5,541 bases of DNA. Source: Ignavibacteria bacterium (GTDB lineage: Bacteria; Bacteroidota; Ignavibacteria; Ignavibacteriales; Melioribacteraceae). This document shows, piece after piece, positions 1 to 5,541 of the stretch; positions within the stretch are counted from its first letter, which is position 1, and each line of letters starts with the position of its first letter. The notes beneath the pieces were generated by a model. That model did not search any database. It saw only the letters and a list, made by a program, of their open reading frames with translations, and was not told the origin of the DNA. Location of the stretch: NCBI GenBank assembly GCA_027347805.1, contig DAIEQP010000144.1, positions 1 through 5,541 of the forward strand, written 5' to 3'. Position numbers and translations under genes: made by a program.

Positions 1-211
1 CTTCCTCTTTACCATCAATAAAATTCCATTCTTTCCAGAGTTTTCCATTTTCAAAGAATTCCTTGTAAGAACCGTTTCGAATATTATTTATGTAAGTCCC
101 TTCAGTTTTAATTTTTCCGTTTTTGTAAAATTCCTTGCGGATTTCCTGGGCGTGAATAATCGAAAAGGAAATCAAAAGAATTGATATAAATATTTTTATT
201 GGTCTGATCAA
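1..211 (-). CDS. Exported MORN/YwqK-like repeat protein, N-terminal part (runs off left edge)
   Basis: Only the first 70 codons are visible; the C-terminus lies beyond position 1. Residues 1-22 look like a signal peptide: a short basic start (R3, K6), a hydrophobic stretch rich in Ile, Leu and Ser, and an ending in HAQ, a common cleavage context in FCB-group bacteria. The mature part shows two tandem units about 24 residues apart, FYKNGKIKTEG (28-38) and FFENGKLWKE (52-61), each followed by an aromatic residue and an N/D-G turn. This is the MORN_2 / YwqK 'antitoxin-like' repeat pattern. The function of such proteins is generally unknown, and the antitoxin label is often only an annotation name. 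An in-frame TGA lies three codons upstream and there is no ATG, so I chose the TTG at 209-211 because it keeps the whole signal peptide. No clear Shine-Dalgarno sequence precedes it. The gene is divergent from the thioesterase gene and has no evident link to menaquinone synthesis. Confidence 0.6.
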   Translation of the reverse strand, partial: MIRPIKIFISILLISFSIIHAQEIRKEFYKNGKIKTEGTYINNIRNGSYKEFFENGKLWKEWNFIDGKEE

Positions 212-307
212 GATTTTTCAAAATTTTGGAGACCAAGTTAAACACAAAATTTATAATGTGAAATGCAGAATTGTTGCTAAATTTGTTTCAAGAATTAAAG
301 GAAAGTT
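212..307. promoter_or_regulatory. Divergent intergenic region between exported MORN protein and thioesterase genes
   Basis: These 96 bases separate two divergently transcribed genes and should hold a promoter for each. Visible elements are a perfect 10-bp palindrome CAAAATTTTG (219-228), a TATAAT hexamer (252-257) without a well-spaced -35 partner, and TAAATTTG (278-285). The last matches the Bacteroidota -7 consensus TAnnTTTG on the plus strand. No terminator, riboswitch or small gene is recognisable. That promoters are here is inferred from gene orientation; the individual elements are weak evidence in DNA this AT-rich. Confidence 0.45.
278..285 (+). promoter_or_regulatory. Candidate -7 element (TAAATTTG) for the thioesterase gene
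   Basis: The octamer fits the TAnnTTTG -7 motif of Bacteroidota housekeeping promoters exactly. It would place transcription start around position 290, giving a leader of under 20 nt before the ATG at 308. No convincing -33 TTG sits at the usual distance upstream, so this is a weak call. The alternative is the TATAAT at 252-257. Confidence 0.22.
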
Positions 308-706
308 ATGTTTACTGCAAATGTAAAAGTATATTTCTACGATGCCGATCCGGCTGGAATTATTTTTTATGCCAGTATCTTTAAATATGTTCACGCTGCA
401 TACGAAGATTTTTTAAGAAGTCTTTCGACAGAAAGAAATTTCTTCTTTGACAGGGATTATATTCTTCCGATTATGCATGCCGAAGCAGATTATGTCCGTC
501 CCATTCGTGTTGGCGACGAATTAAAAATAGAAGTTTCTGTTAGTTTATTGAAAAATTCATCATTCGAAATTACATACCGTTTTTACAGGGAAAATCAATT
601 TACAGCTTTGGCAAAAACAGTACATGTTTGTGTGCTTAAGGAAAAATTTGAAAAGATAGAATTGCCAAAAGATTTCCAGGAGAAACTTAAAACTCACTTA
701 AGTTAA
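308..706 (+). CDS. 4HBT-family hotdog acyl-CoA thioesterase, probable DHNA-CoA hydrolase (MenI-type)
   Basis: A 132-residue single-domain hotdog thioesterase, about the usual length for the 4-hydroxybenzoyl-CoA thioesterase family. The signature DADPAGIIFY (12-21) contains D14, which aligns with the catalytic Asp17 of the Pseudomonas 4HBT enzyme. It is followed by the helix entered through KYVHAAYEDFL (26-36). The motifs LPIMHAEADY (53-62), PIRVGDEL (65-72) and HVCV (106-109) resemble, as I recall it, the cyanobacterial DHNA-CoA hydrolase Slr0204. The expected reaction is hydrolysis of 1,4-dihydroxy-2-naphthoyl-CoA to DHNA plus CoA, in the cytoplasm between MenB and MenA. Context supports this: the gene converges on a men operon that otherwise shows no such hydrolase. 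The ATG is preceded by a purine-rich AAAGGAAAG (297-305). Its 3' end overlaps menE by 20 bp on the opposite strand. The fold and thioesterase activity are secure. The substrate is inferred; a general YbgC/FcbC-like acyl-CoA thioesterase is the alternative. Confidence 0.85.
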   Translation: MFTANVKVYFYDADPAGIIFYASIFKYVHAAYEDFLRSLSTERNFFFDRDYILPIMHAEADYVRPIRVGDELKIEVSVSLLKNSSFEITYRFYRENQFTALAKTVHVCVLKEKFEKIELPKDFQEKLKTHLS

Positions 707-716
707 GTGTTTTAAG
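686..716. terminator. AT-rich inverted repeat across the convergent stop codons, possible bidirectional terminator
   Basis: CTTAAAAC (686-693) pairs perfectly with GTTTTAAG (709-716). After a 2-nt bulge (TC, 694-695), ACTTA (696-700) pairs with TAAGT (704-708) around a 3-nt AGT loop. The hairpin contains the menE stop (687-689, minus strand) and the thioesterase stop (704-706, plus strand). Because it is symmetric it can form in both transcripts. It is AT-rich, and no clean U-tract follows on either strand: the minus strand continues TTTCTCC, and the plus strand has a T-rich stretch only around 731-738. Termination is therefore uncertain. The repeat itself is seen directly. Confidence 0.4.
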
Positions 717-2120
717 CAACTCCTCACGTTTTATTTTTCCCATTTCATTCCGGGGAATCTCATCAACAAAATAAATTTGTTTTGGAATTTTAAACCCCGC
801 AATTTTTTGTCTGAGAAAACTTTTTAGCGAATCTGCATTTTTATCAGATGAAACAACGGCAGCACAAATAATGTCTCCCCAGTGTTCATGTGGAATTCCA
901 AATGCAAATGCATCCTTAACAATAGGATTTGAAAGAAGTGCCGATTCAATTTCAGAGACACTAATATTTTCGCCGCCGGAAATTATTAAGTCTGTTCGCC
1001 TTGCTTTGATATACAGAAATCCATTTTCGTCAATCCAGCCGTTGTCACCGGTATAATAAATACCATCTTTCAATTTTTCCTTTGTAGCAGTTTCGTCATT
1101 GAAATATTCTTTGAATAACGATCTGGATTTTACAAGAATTTCATCGTTCTCAATCATTATGAGATTATCTTTCAGTGCTTTTCCAGAAGAACTGATTTTG
1201 TCCTGTTCAATTTTTGAAGCAGTAACCATTGAGCAAGTTTCTGACGATCCATATACTTTTACAACTGGCCAGCCGGATTTAATTGCCATACTGCATAATT
1301 CATCAGATGAACTACCGCCCCCGAGGAAAAGATATCTCAAAGATTTGTCCGGTCGAAGATTAATATTAATAAATCTTTTTAGCATTGTCGAAACAACCGA
1401 AACATGTGTCGACCTGCTATTTTTCATTGCATATGCTATCTCTTGCTCGGATAAAGATTTAGGAAAATAAACCGCAGAACCGGAAAGCAATGCTCGTACA
1501 AGAATCATGAATCCGCCGATATGATACAGCGGTAATGATGCGAGCCAAATATCTGAACTCGATAATTCAAATTCCGAGTCAATTGAAGAAGCACTGGCGT
1601 ATAAACTTTCGAATGTATGAACAACAGCTTTTGGTTTTCCACTGCTGCCTGAAGTAAAAAGAATAACTGCGTTATTTGTTTTGGAAAAAACTAATTGCCC
1701 GGAGAGCAGTTTAGATTCAAGATAGTTGATTTTATCTATTGATATAATTGTACACACTGAATTGAGAGCGGGAAATTTGGAATGGATTTCATGATCAATT
1801 AAAAGAAATTTTATTTCGGCTTTTTTAATTTGTTCTATAATTTCCTCTTTACTGCTTCTTGTGCTGATTAATACTGGGACAGCATTTAAAAACCAAAGGG
1901 CATTAATGCAAATCCAGAATTCTTTTGAATGACTGAATATAACTCCTACGTTGGAATTCTCTTTTATACCGGTATTATTCAGGTGCGCTGATAAAGATCT
2001 TGCTCCTTTGAATATATCAATAAAATCTGTTTCTGATTCGGATGAAATAAGAGCTTTTTGCGATAAATTTAATTCGGAAATTTCTTCAAGCCAATGCTTT
2101 GAATTACTTGCTAAGATCAT
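687..2120 (-). CDS. menE: o-Succinylbenzoate--CoA ligase (OSB-CoA synthetase), MenE
   Basis: A 477-residue acyl-adenylate-forming enzyme (ANL superfamily). It adenylates o-succinylbenzoate with ATP and transfers it to CoA, giving the OSB-CoA that MenB uses. The motifs appear in order: phosphate-binding loop FTSGSSGKPKA (155-165), LPLYHIGG (196-203), the A5-type motif YGSSET (290-295), the ATP-ribose Asp motif YYTGD (355-359), hinge-region KARRTDLIISGGENI (372-386), and the C-terminal catalytic lysine K462 in NEMGKIKREE (458-467). Length and motif order are normal for MenE, and no key residue is missing. A 4CL-like or fatty acyl-CoA ligase would share these motifs, but the men operon context settles the assignment. 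Its ATG overlaps the menC stop as ATGA. No Shine-Dalgarno is visible ahead of it (the upstream bases include CCTCC), so translation probably depends on coupling to menC. It is the last gene of the operon and meets the thioesterase gene tail-to-tail. Confidence 0.95.
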   Translation of the reverse strand: MILASNSKHWLEEISELNLSQKALISSESETDFIDIFKGARSLSAHLNNTGIKENSNVGVIFSHSKEFWICINALWFLNAVPVLISTRSSKEEIIEQIKKAEIKFLLIDHEIHSKFPALNSVCTIISIDKINYLESKLLSGQLVFSKTNNAVILFTSGSSGKPKAVVHTFESLYASASSIDSEFELSSSDIWLASLPLYHIGGFMILVRALLSGSAVYFPKSLSEQEIAYAMKNSRSTHVSVVSTMLKRFININLRPDKSLRYLFLGGGSSSDELCSMAIKSGWPVVKVYGSSETCSMVTASKIEQDKISSSGKALKDNLIMIENDEILVKSRSLFKEYFNDETATKEKLKDGIYYTGDNGWIDENGFLYIKARRTDLIISGGENISVSEIESALLSNPIVKDAFAFGIPHEHWGDIICAAVVSSDKNADSLKSFLRQKIAGFKIPKQIYFVDEIPRNEMGKIKREELLKTLNLSEF

Positions 2121-3178
2121 TGTAGACTAAAATTTGGAGGATAGTTTGCTGTATCGAATTTAATCTTTCCGCCGTGGACAGGATAAGGGTCATCACAAAT
2201 ATTATTAACAAAAAATTCCGATGTATCCAAACCATGAGCAGAAGAGTGTTGAGTTAATGAAGAAAGAAAAACTAGGCCGCTCTTGCCAATTGCACTTTCA
2301 AATGCAGAAGAAATAATTATTTTTTTATTCGCTTTATCAGATTCTTTTATTAAATCAACAACAGTAAAGAAACCGCCAATAATCATCGGTTTTAAAACTA
2401 TAAACTGAATAGCAGAGGAGTTCATTAAATCCCGCACCTGATCAATGGATTCAATCGATTCATCAAGTGCTGCAGGAATTTGTGTTTCCTCGCAAGTACG
2501 AAAAGTACTCGGAACAAATTCGCAAGGTTCTTCAATATATTCGATATCAAATTCAAAAAGCCTGTTTAAGTATTCGATAGCTTCATCTGCAGACCACTTT
2601 TTGTTTGCATCAAGTCTTAATTTATAATCGAATCCAATTGAATCTCTTATTGTTACAATTAGATAAAAATCATCGAAAGGATCTTCTCTTCCAATTTTTA
2701 ATTTAATCGTTTTGTAACCATCCATTAGTTTCGTTTTAACTTTTGTAATTACACTCTCAACCTCATCTATTCCGATTACAGCATTTACATCAATATAATT
2801 TTTATGATCCGGAAAATTTCTCGTTATAAAACTTGAATCAGCTTTTGCAATCAAATTAAACAATGATTGTTCGAAGCCATATCTAACGCTCGCTAAGTTT
2901 ATTGTACCTGTTGATAAGGATTTCAATTCGTTGAAATCGGGTAAAACATTTTTCCCGGTAAATTGTGAAATAATGTTTTTAATCTCGTTTTCGGCATCAT
3001 TCAATGTTTCTTTACTAAAACCAGGCAAAGGAGAACATTCGCCAAATCCTACATTTCCTTTTTCATCATAACACTTTAAAATAAAACCATGCCTTTCGTT
3101 AATTACTGATGAAAAATAATTGAATGGGGATTTCAAGGTTAGACTAAATGGAAAATATGATATTTCTTTGATTGTCAT
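2117..3178 (-). CDS. menC: o-Succinylbenzoate synthase, MenC
   Basis: A 353-residue enolase-superfamily protein of the muconate-lactonizing/OSBS subgroup. It dehydrates SHCHC to o-succinylbenzoate in the cytoplasm, using Mg2+. After the N-terminal capping domain, the barrel shows the catalytic K-x-K pair in TIKLKIG (K159, K161), metal ligands D190 in LRLDANKKW, E216 in YIEEPCE and D239 in ALDES, and the opposing catalytic lysine K263 in VLKPMIIGG. These correspond to K131/K133, D161, E190, D213 and K235 of the E. coli enzyme. Family members can be promiscuous (N-acylamino acid racemase, dipeptide epimerase), but the position between menA and menE makes OSBS the clear call. The ATG overlaps the menA stop by ATGA. 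An AGGAA (3186-3190) sits about 8 nt upstream, so it may have its own modest ribosome binding site as well as coupling. Confidence 0.95.
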   Translation of the reverse strand: MTIKEISYFPFSLTLKSPFNYFSSVINERHGFILKCYDEKGNVGFGECSPLPGFSKETLNDAENEIKNIISQFTGKNVLPDFNELKSLSTGTINLASVRYGFEQSLFNLIAKADSSFITRNFPDHKNYIDVNAVIGIDEVESVITKVKTKLMDGYKTIKLKIGREDPFDDFYLIVTIRDSIGFDYKLRLDANKKWSADEAIEYLNRLFEFDIEYIEEPCEFVPSTFRTCEETQIPAALDESIESIDQVRDLMNSSAIQFIVLKPMIIGGFFTVVDLIKESDKANKKIIISSAFESAIGKSGLVFLSSLTQHSSAHGLDTSEFFVNNICDDPYPVHGGKIKFDTANYPPNFSLQ

Positions 3179-4074
3179 AGAAGAATTCCTGCTGCGAATA
3201 AAAAAGCATAAATAGCAGAAAGCTTTGCTGTCAACTCAAGAGTTTTATTAAGTTCACGTCCGCGTAAAGTAAATATCATTTTAATTAATTTGATCGATAG
3301 TGGAAGTGAAAGCAGCGGAAGAAAAACAAAAAGATCATTTTTGTAAGTAAAGTAAACTATAAACACTATTGAGTAAGAAACAATCATAAAAAACACATAC
3401 TGGATGCGGGTGAATTTTTCTCCGAATAATACAGCGAGTGTATTTTTTCCGTTTGATCTGTCCTCTTCGCGATCCCTGTAATTATTAACAACAAGAATAT
3501 TTGTAATTAAAGCACCAACAGGAACCGAAGACCAAAATACAAGTGCCGTTACATTTCCTGCCTGAACATAGTATGTTCCGACAGTTCCAACTAAACCGAA
3601 AAATAAAAATGAAGCAATATCACCTAATCCGTTATAAGCCAGTGGAAACGGGCCGGCTGTATATGCAATACCTGCAAGTATAGACAGAATACCTAAAATC
3701 AAAATTAACCAGCCGCCTATATATACAAGATATAAACCGAGAAAAAAACTCAAACCGAATACAAAAAGAATTCCAAGTTTCATTTCTTTGGTTGAGATAA
3801 TTCCGCTAGTTACTGCACGCTGAGGTCCAACTCTGTCAATCTTATCTGTTCCATGTAGAAAATCAAAAAGATCGTTTACGAAATTTGTTCCGATCTGAAT
3901 TAATAATGAACAGAAAAGAGCAACTAATGCTGGCAATAAATTGAACTTGTTATGAAAAACTGCAATTGAACTTCCCACAATTACAGGCATTACTGCAGCG
4001 GGTAATGTTCGTGGACGTGAAGCTAAAATCCACGCATCAAATTTTGTTATTGTATTTGTATGTGATTGAATCAC
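3175..4074 (-). CDS. menA: 1,4-Dihydroxy-2-naphthoate polyprenyltransferase, MenA
   Basis: A 299-residue integral membrane prenyltransferase of the UbiA superfamily. It joins DHNA to a polyprenyl diphosphate with loss of CO2, giving demethylmenaquinone. The N-terminal AWILASRPRTLPAA (14-27) is typical of MenA. The first Asp-rich motif is NFVNDLFD (64-71; N64, D68, D71) and the second is NNYRDREED (197-205; D201, D205). Both bind Mg2+ and diphosphate. They are set in about eight or nine hydrophobic segments (near 24-40, 48-65, 100-120, 121-138, 153-170, 180-197, 224-244, 248-265 and 286-299). The start codon is GTG, sharing its first G with the menB TAG stop (TAGTG). No other in-frame start exists before M29, which would delete the conserved N-terminus. 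No clear Shine-Dalgarno precedes the GTG, so expression is probably coupled to menB. The isoprenoid chain length cannot be read from the sequence. Confidence 0.95.
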   Translation of the reverse strand: MIQSHTNTITKFDAWILASRPRTLPAAVMPVIVGSSIAVFHNKFNLLPALVALFCSLLIQIGTNFVNDLFDFLHGTDKIDRVGPQRAVTSGIISTKEMKLGILFVFGLSFFLGLYLVYIGGWLILILGILSILAGIAYTAGPFPLAYNGLGDIASFLFFGLVGTVGTYYVQAGNVTALVFWSSVPVGALITNILVVNNYRDREEDRSNGKNTLAVLFGEKFTRIQYVFFMIVSYSIVFIVYFTYKNDLFVFLPLLSLPLSIKLIKMIFTLRGRELNKTLELTAKLSAIYAFLFAAGILL

Positions 4075-4907
4075 TATGGCACTCGAGGAAATTTTTTAAA
4101 GTCAGGTTTTCTTTTTTCGTTATAAGCATTTCTTCCTTCCTGGGCTTCATCGCTCATATAATATAACAAAGTTGCATTGCCGGCAAGTTCCTGTATTCCA
4201 GCTTGTCCATCAAGTTCGGCATTGAAAGCTGATTTAAGAAGTCTGATAGAAAGAGGACTCTTTTCCAGAATTTCTTTTGCCCACTGAACTCCTTCAGATT
4301 CAAGCTGATCAACTGGAACAATCTTATTTACTAATCCCATTTCATATGCTTCCTGAGCATTATACTGGCGACAAAGATACCAGATTTCACGTGCCTTCTT
4401 TTGACCAACAATTCTTGCAAGATAACTTGAACCAAAACCACCATCGAAGCTTCCAACTTTAGGACCGGTCTGCCCAAAGATTGCATTATCTGCTGCAATT
4501 GTTAGATCGCAAACTACATGCAGTACATGACCGCCGCCGATCGCATAACCTGCAACAAGAGCAATAACTGGTTTGGGGATACTTCTTATTTGTTTTTGAA
4601 CATCCAGAATATTTAAGCGGGGGACACCATCTTTCCCGATATAACCTTTATTGCCACGAATCGATTGATCACCTCCGGAACAAAAAGCATATTTTCCATC
4701 TTTTGCAGGACCGGTACCGGTTAATAGAATTACTCCGATTTCCGAATCTTCACGAGCATCGTTAAATGCATCGTAAAGTTCTTTGGTTGTTTCAGGGCGA
4801 AATGCGTTTCTTTTTTCAGGACGGTTGATGGAAATTTTTGCAATCCCTTCCATCTTTTCGTAAATAATGTCCTGGTATTCATTTGCTTTATACCAATTGA
4901 AGCTCAT
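4074..4907 (-). CDS. menB: 1,4-Dihydroxy-2-naphthoyl-CoA synthase, MenB (bicarbonate-dependent type)
   Basis: A 277-residue crotonase-fold enzyme that closes the second ring of the naphthoquinone, converting OSB-CoA to DHNA-CoA. The oxyanion-hole segments are CSGGDQ (76-81) and AGYAIGGGH (119-127). The family block FGQTGPKVGSFDGG (144-157) and REIWYLCRQYNAQEA (173-187) are diagnostic of MenB rather than a general enoyl-CoA hydratase. Relative to E. coli MenB the numbering is offset by 8: Q146, G148, S153, D155, W176, Y89 and Y250 match Q154, G156, S161, D163, W184, Y97 and Y258. Gln plus Trp in the bicarbonate pocket marks the type I enzyme, which uses bound bicarbonate as catalytic base in place of the Asp of type II enzymes. 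An AAAAGG (4913-4918) lies 5 nt upstream of the ATG, the best ribosome binding site in the operon. menH ends 2 nt before the start, and the TAG stop overlaps the menA GTG by one base. Confidence 0.97.
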   Translation of the reverse strand: MSFNWYKANEYQDIIYEKMEGIAKISINRPEKRNAFRPETTKELYDAFNDAREDSEIGVILLTGTGPAKDGKYAFCSGGDQSIRGNKGYIGKDGVPRLNILDVQKQIRSIPKPVIALVAGYAIGGGHVLHVVCDLTIAADNAIFGQTGPKVGSFDGGFGSSYLARIVGQKKAREIWYLCRQYNAQEAYEMGLVNKIVPVDQLESEGVQWAKEILEKSPLSIRLLKSAFNAELDGQAGIQELAGNATLLYYMSDEAQEGRNAYNEKRKPDFKKFPRVP

Positions 4908-4909
4908 TG

Positions 4910-5541
4910 TTACCTTTTCATCTTGTTCAAAAATTCCAAGACTAAGTTAGTAAAAAGCTCTGGTTTTTCTAGGTGAGTATTATGGCCAGTTTCGGGGATT
5001 ATCACGTGCTGGGCTTGATTCATCAACTGAAGCATCCGTTTGTTAAGATTAGTGAATTTCAAATCCAGTTCACCTGTGATTAATAGAATCGGGAAATTCA
5101 ATTTGTGCAGATCATTCCAGTAACTATTCATAAGTCCGGTAGAAAAAGCAGAAAGGGAATTAGCTAATCCAACAACGTTATTGTTGCTTCTCGTTTCTTT
5201 GATTGAATTTATTTCATTCAGAGAATTGAATAATGGCTGATTAAGCCAGTACTCTAAAAAAGCTTCGATGCCGTTATTTTTAATCTGTTCCGCCAATAGC
5301 AAATCATGTTCAACTCTTTCTTTTTTTGCCTCGAATTCCTCTATGCCTGCTGTTCCGCTTTCTAGTATAGCAGCAATTATTTTATCGGGGTGTTTTAGAG
5401 AATAAGAGAGTGAAGCCCGGGCGCCCATTGAGTATCCAGCAATTACAATCTTCTTCATTCCAAAATGCTCTATGATGGAATTTATATGTCGTACAATTGA
5501 TGTACAGGTATATTCATCACCGTTGACAGGCGAATCAGTTT
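4910..5541 (-). CDS. menH: SHCHC synthase, MenH (alpha/beta hydrolase), N-terminus beyond right edge
   Basis: The frame stays open from the TAA at 4910-4912 to the right edge, giving 209 visible residues of an alpha/beta-hydrolase. MenH removes pyruvate from SEPHCHC to give SHCHC. The nucleophile elbow GYSMGAR (visible residues 35-41, Ser37) carries the Arg two residues after the SMG that MenH proteins conserve. The motifs WLNQPLF (98-104), ITGELD (Asp159) and GHNTHLEKP (His186) complete the Ser-Asp-His triad and the MenH signature. An ATG at 5456-5458 lies only 7 codons before the elbow and cannot be the true start: it would remove the first beta strands and the oxyanion-hole region. The 27 upstream codons read as normal MenH sequence. 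Relative to typical family lengths (about 250-270), some 45-60 residues are missing off-window. It is the first visible gene of the operon. It overlaps nothing and ends 2 nt before menB. The triad makes the fold certain, and the operon supports the specific role. Confidence 0.9.
   Translation of the reverse strand, partial: TDSPVNGDEYTCTSIVRHINSIIEHFGMKKIVIAGYSMGARASLSYSLKHPDKIIAAILESGTAGIEEFEAKKERVEHDLLLAEQIKNNGIEAFLEYWLNQPLFNSLNEINSIKETRSNNNVVGLANSLSAFSTGLMNSYWNDLHKLNFPILLITGELDLKFTNLNKRMLQLMNQAQHVIIPETGHNTHLEKPELFTNLVLEFLNKMKR

Noticed and set aside
1..211. Toxin-antitoxin module suggested by the YwqK 'antitoxin' family name
   Set aside because: The protein has an export signal and MORN-like repeats, and no toxin partner is visible. 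The family name is not evidence of an antitoxin role.
219..228. Perfect palindrome CAAAATTTTG in the divergent intergenic region, considered as an operator
   Set aside because: Short AT-rich palindromes are common by chance at this base composition, and it matches no regulator site I recognise. It is noted only as part of the intergenic region.
252..257. TATAAT as a sigma70-like -10 box for the thioesterase gene
   Set aside because: No TTGACA-like element lies 16-18 bp upstream (the nearest, TTGGAG at 226-231, is 20 bp away), so it was not called as a promoter.
871..1056. Plus-strand 61-codon ORF inside menE
   Set aside because: It is antisense to the conserved hinge and C-terminal domain of menE, has no recognisable motif, and is a frame shadow.
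1099..1470. Plus-strand 123-codon ORF inside menE
   Set aside because: It is the longest antisense frame but lies wholly opposite conserved menE sequence, including the A5-motif region, and its translation resembles no family.
2445..2627. Plus-strand 60-codon ORF inside menC
   Set aside because: It is antisense to the menC metal-ligand region. Its Ser-rich composition reflects the opposite strand's codons.
3966..4166. Plus-strand 66-codon ORF across the menA/menB junction
   Set aside because: The apparent hydrophobic stretch comes from antisense of menA/menB coding sequence, and there is no supporting start signal.
4277..4462. Plus-strand 61-codon ORF inside menB
   Set aside because: It is antisense to highly conserved menB sequence and has no independent features.

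Overview
This window holds most of a classical (o-succinylbenzoate, MenFDHBCEAI-type) menaquinone biosynthesis locus. The sequence is AT-rich by eye. A signal peptide ending in 'HAQ', a MORN/YwqK-type secreted protein, weak Shine-Dalgarno use and the tightly packed gene order H-B-A-C-E suggest a bacterium of the Bacteroidota/Chlorobiota/Ignavibacteriota (FCB) group. The sequence alone does not settle the lineage.

Layout. Positions 1-211 (minus strand) carry the start of a small exported MORN-repeat protein that runs off the left edge. Positions 212-307 are a short intergenic region separating it from a divergent plus-strand gene, a 132-residue 4HBT-type hotdog thioesterase (308-706). The rest (687-5541) is one minus-strand operon read right to left: menH (5' end beyond the window), menB, menA, menC, menE. 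The junctions are a 2-nt gap (H/B), a 1-nt TAGTG overlap (B/A), and 4-nt ATGA overlaps (A/C and C/E). The thioesterase and menE converge and overlap tail-to-tail by 20 bp, with both stop codons inside an inverted repeat.

How the genes work together. MenH makes SHCHC from SEPHCHC, MenC dehydrates it to o-succinylbenzoate (OSB), MenE activates OSB to OSB-CoA, and MenB closes the ring to 1,4-dihydroxy-2-naphthoyl-CoA (DHNA-CoA). A thioesterase then has to release DHNA, and MenA prenylates it in the membrane to demethylmenaquinone. The convergent 4HBT gene is a good candidate for that thioesterase step (MenI). The steps not seen here are MenF and MenD, which may lie upstream of menH beyond position 5541, and the final methyltransferase MenG/UbiE.

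All the visible core enzymes keep their catalytic motifs, so the pathway looks intact. I see no mobile elements, RNA genes or CRISPR arrays, and no evidence of an undescribed system. The points worth a second look are the MenI candidate, the structured convergent overlap, the chain of coupled starts, and the TTG start of the exported protein.
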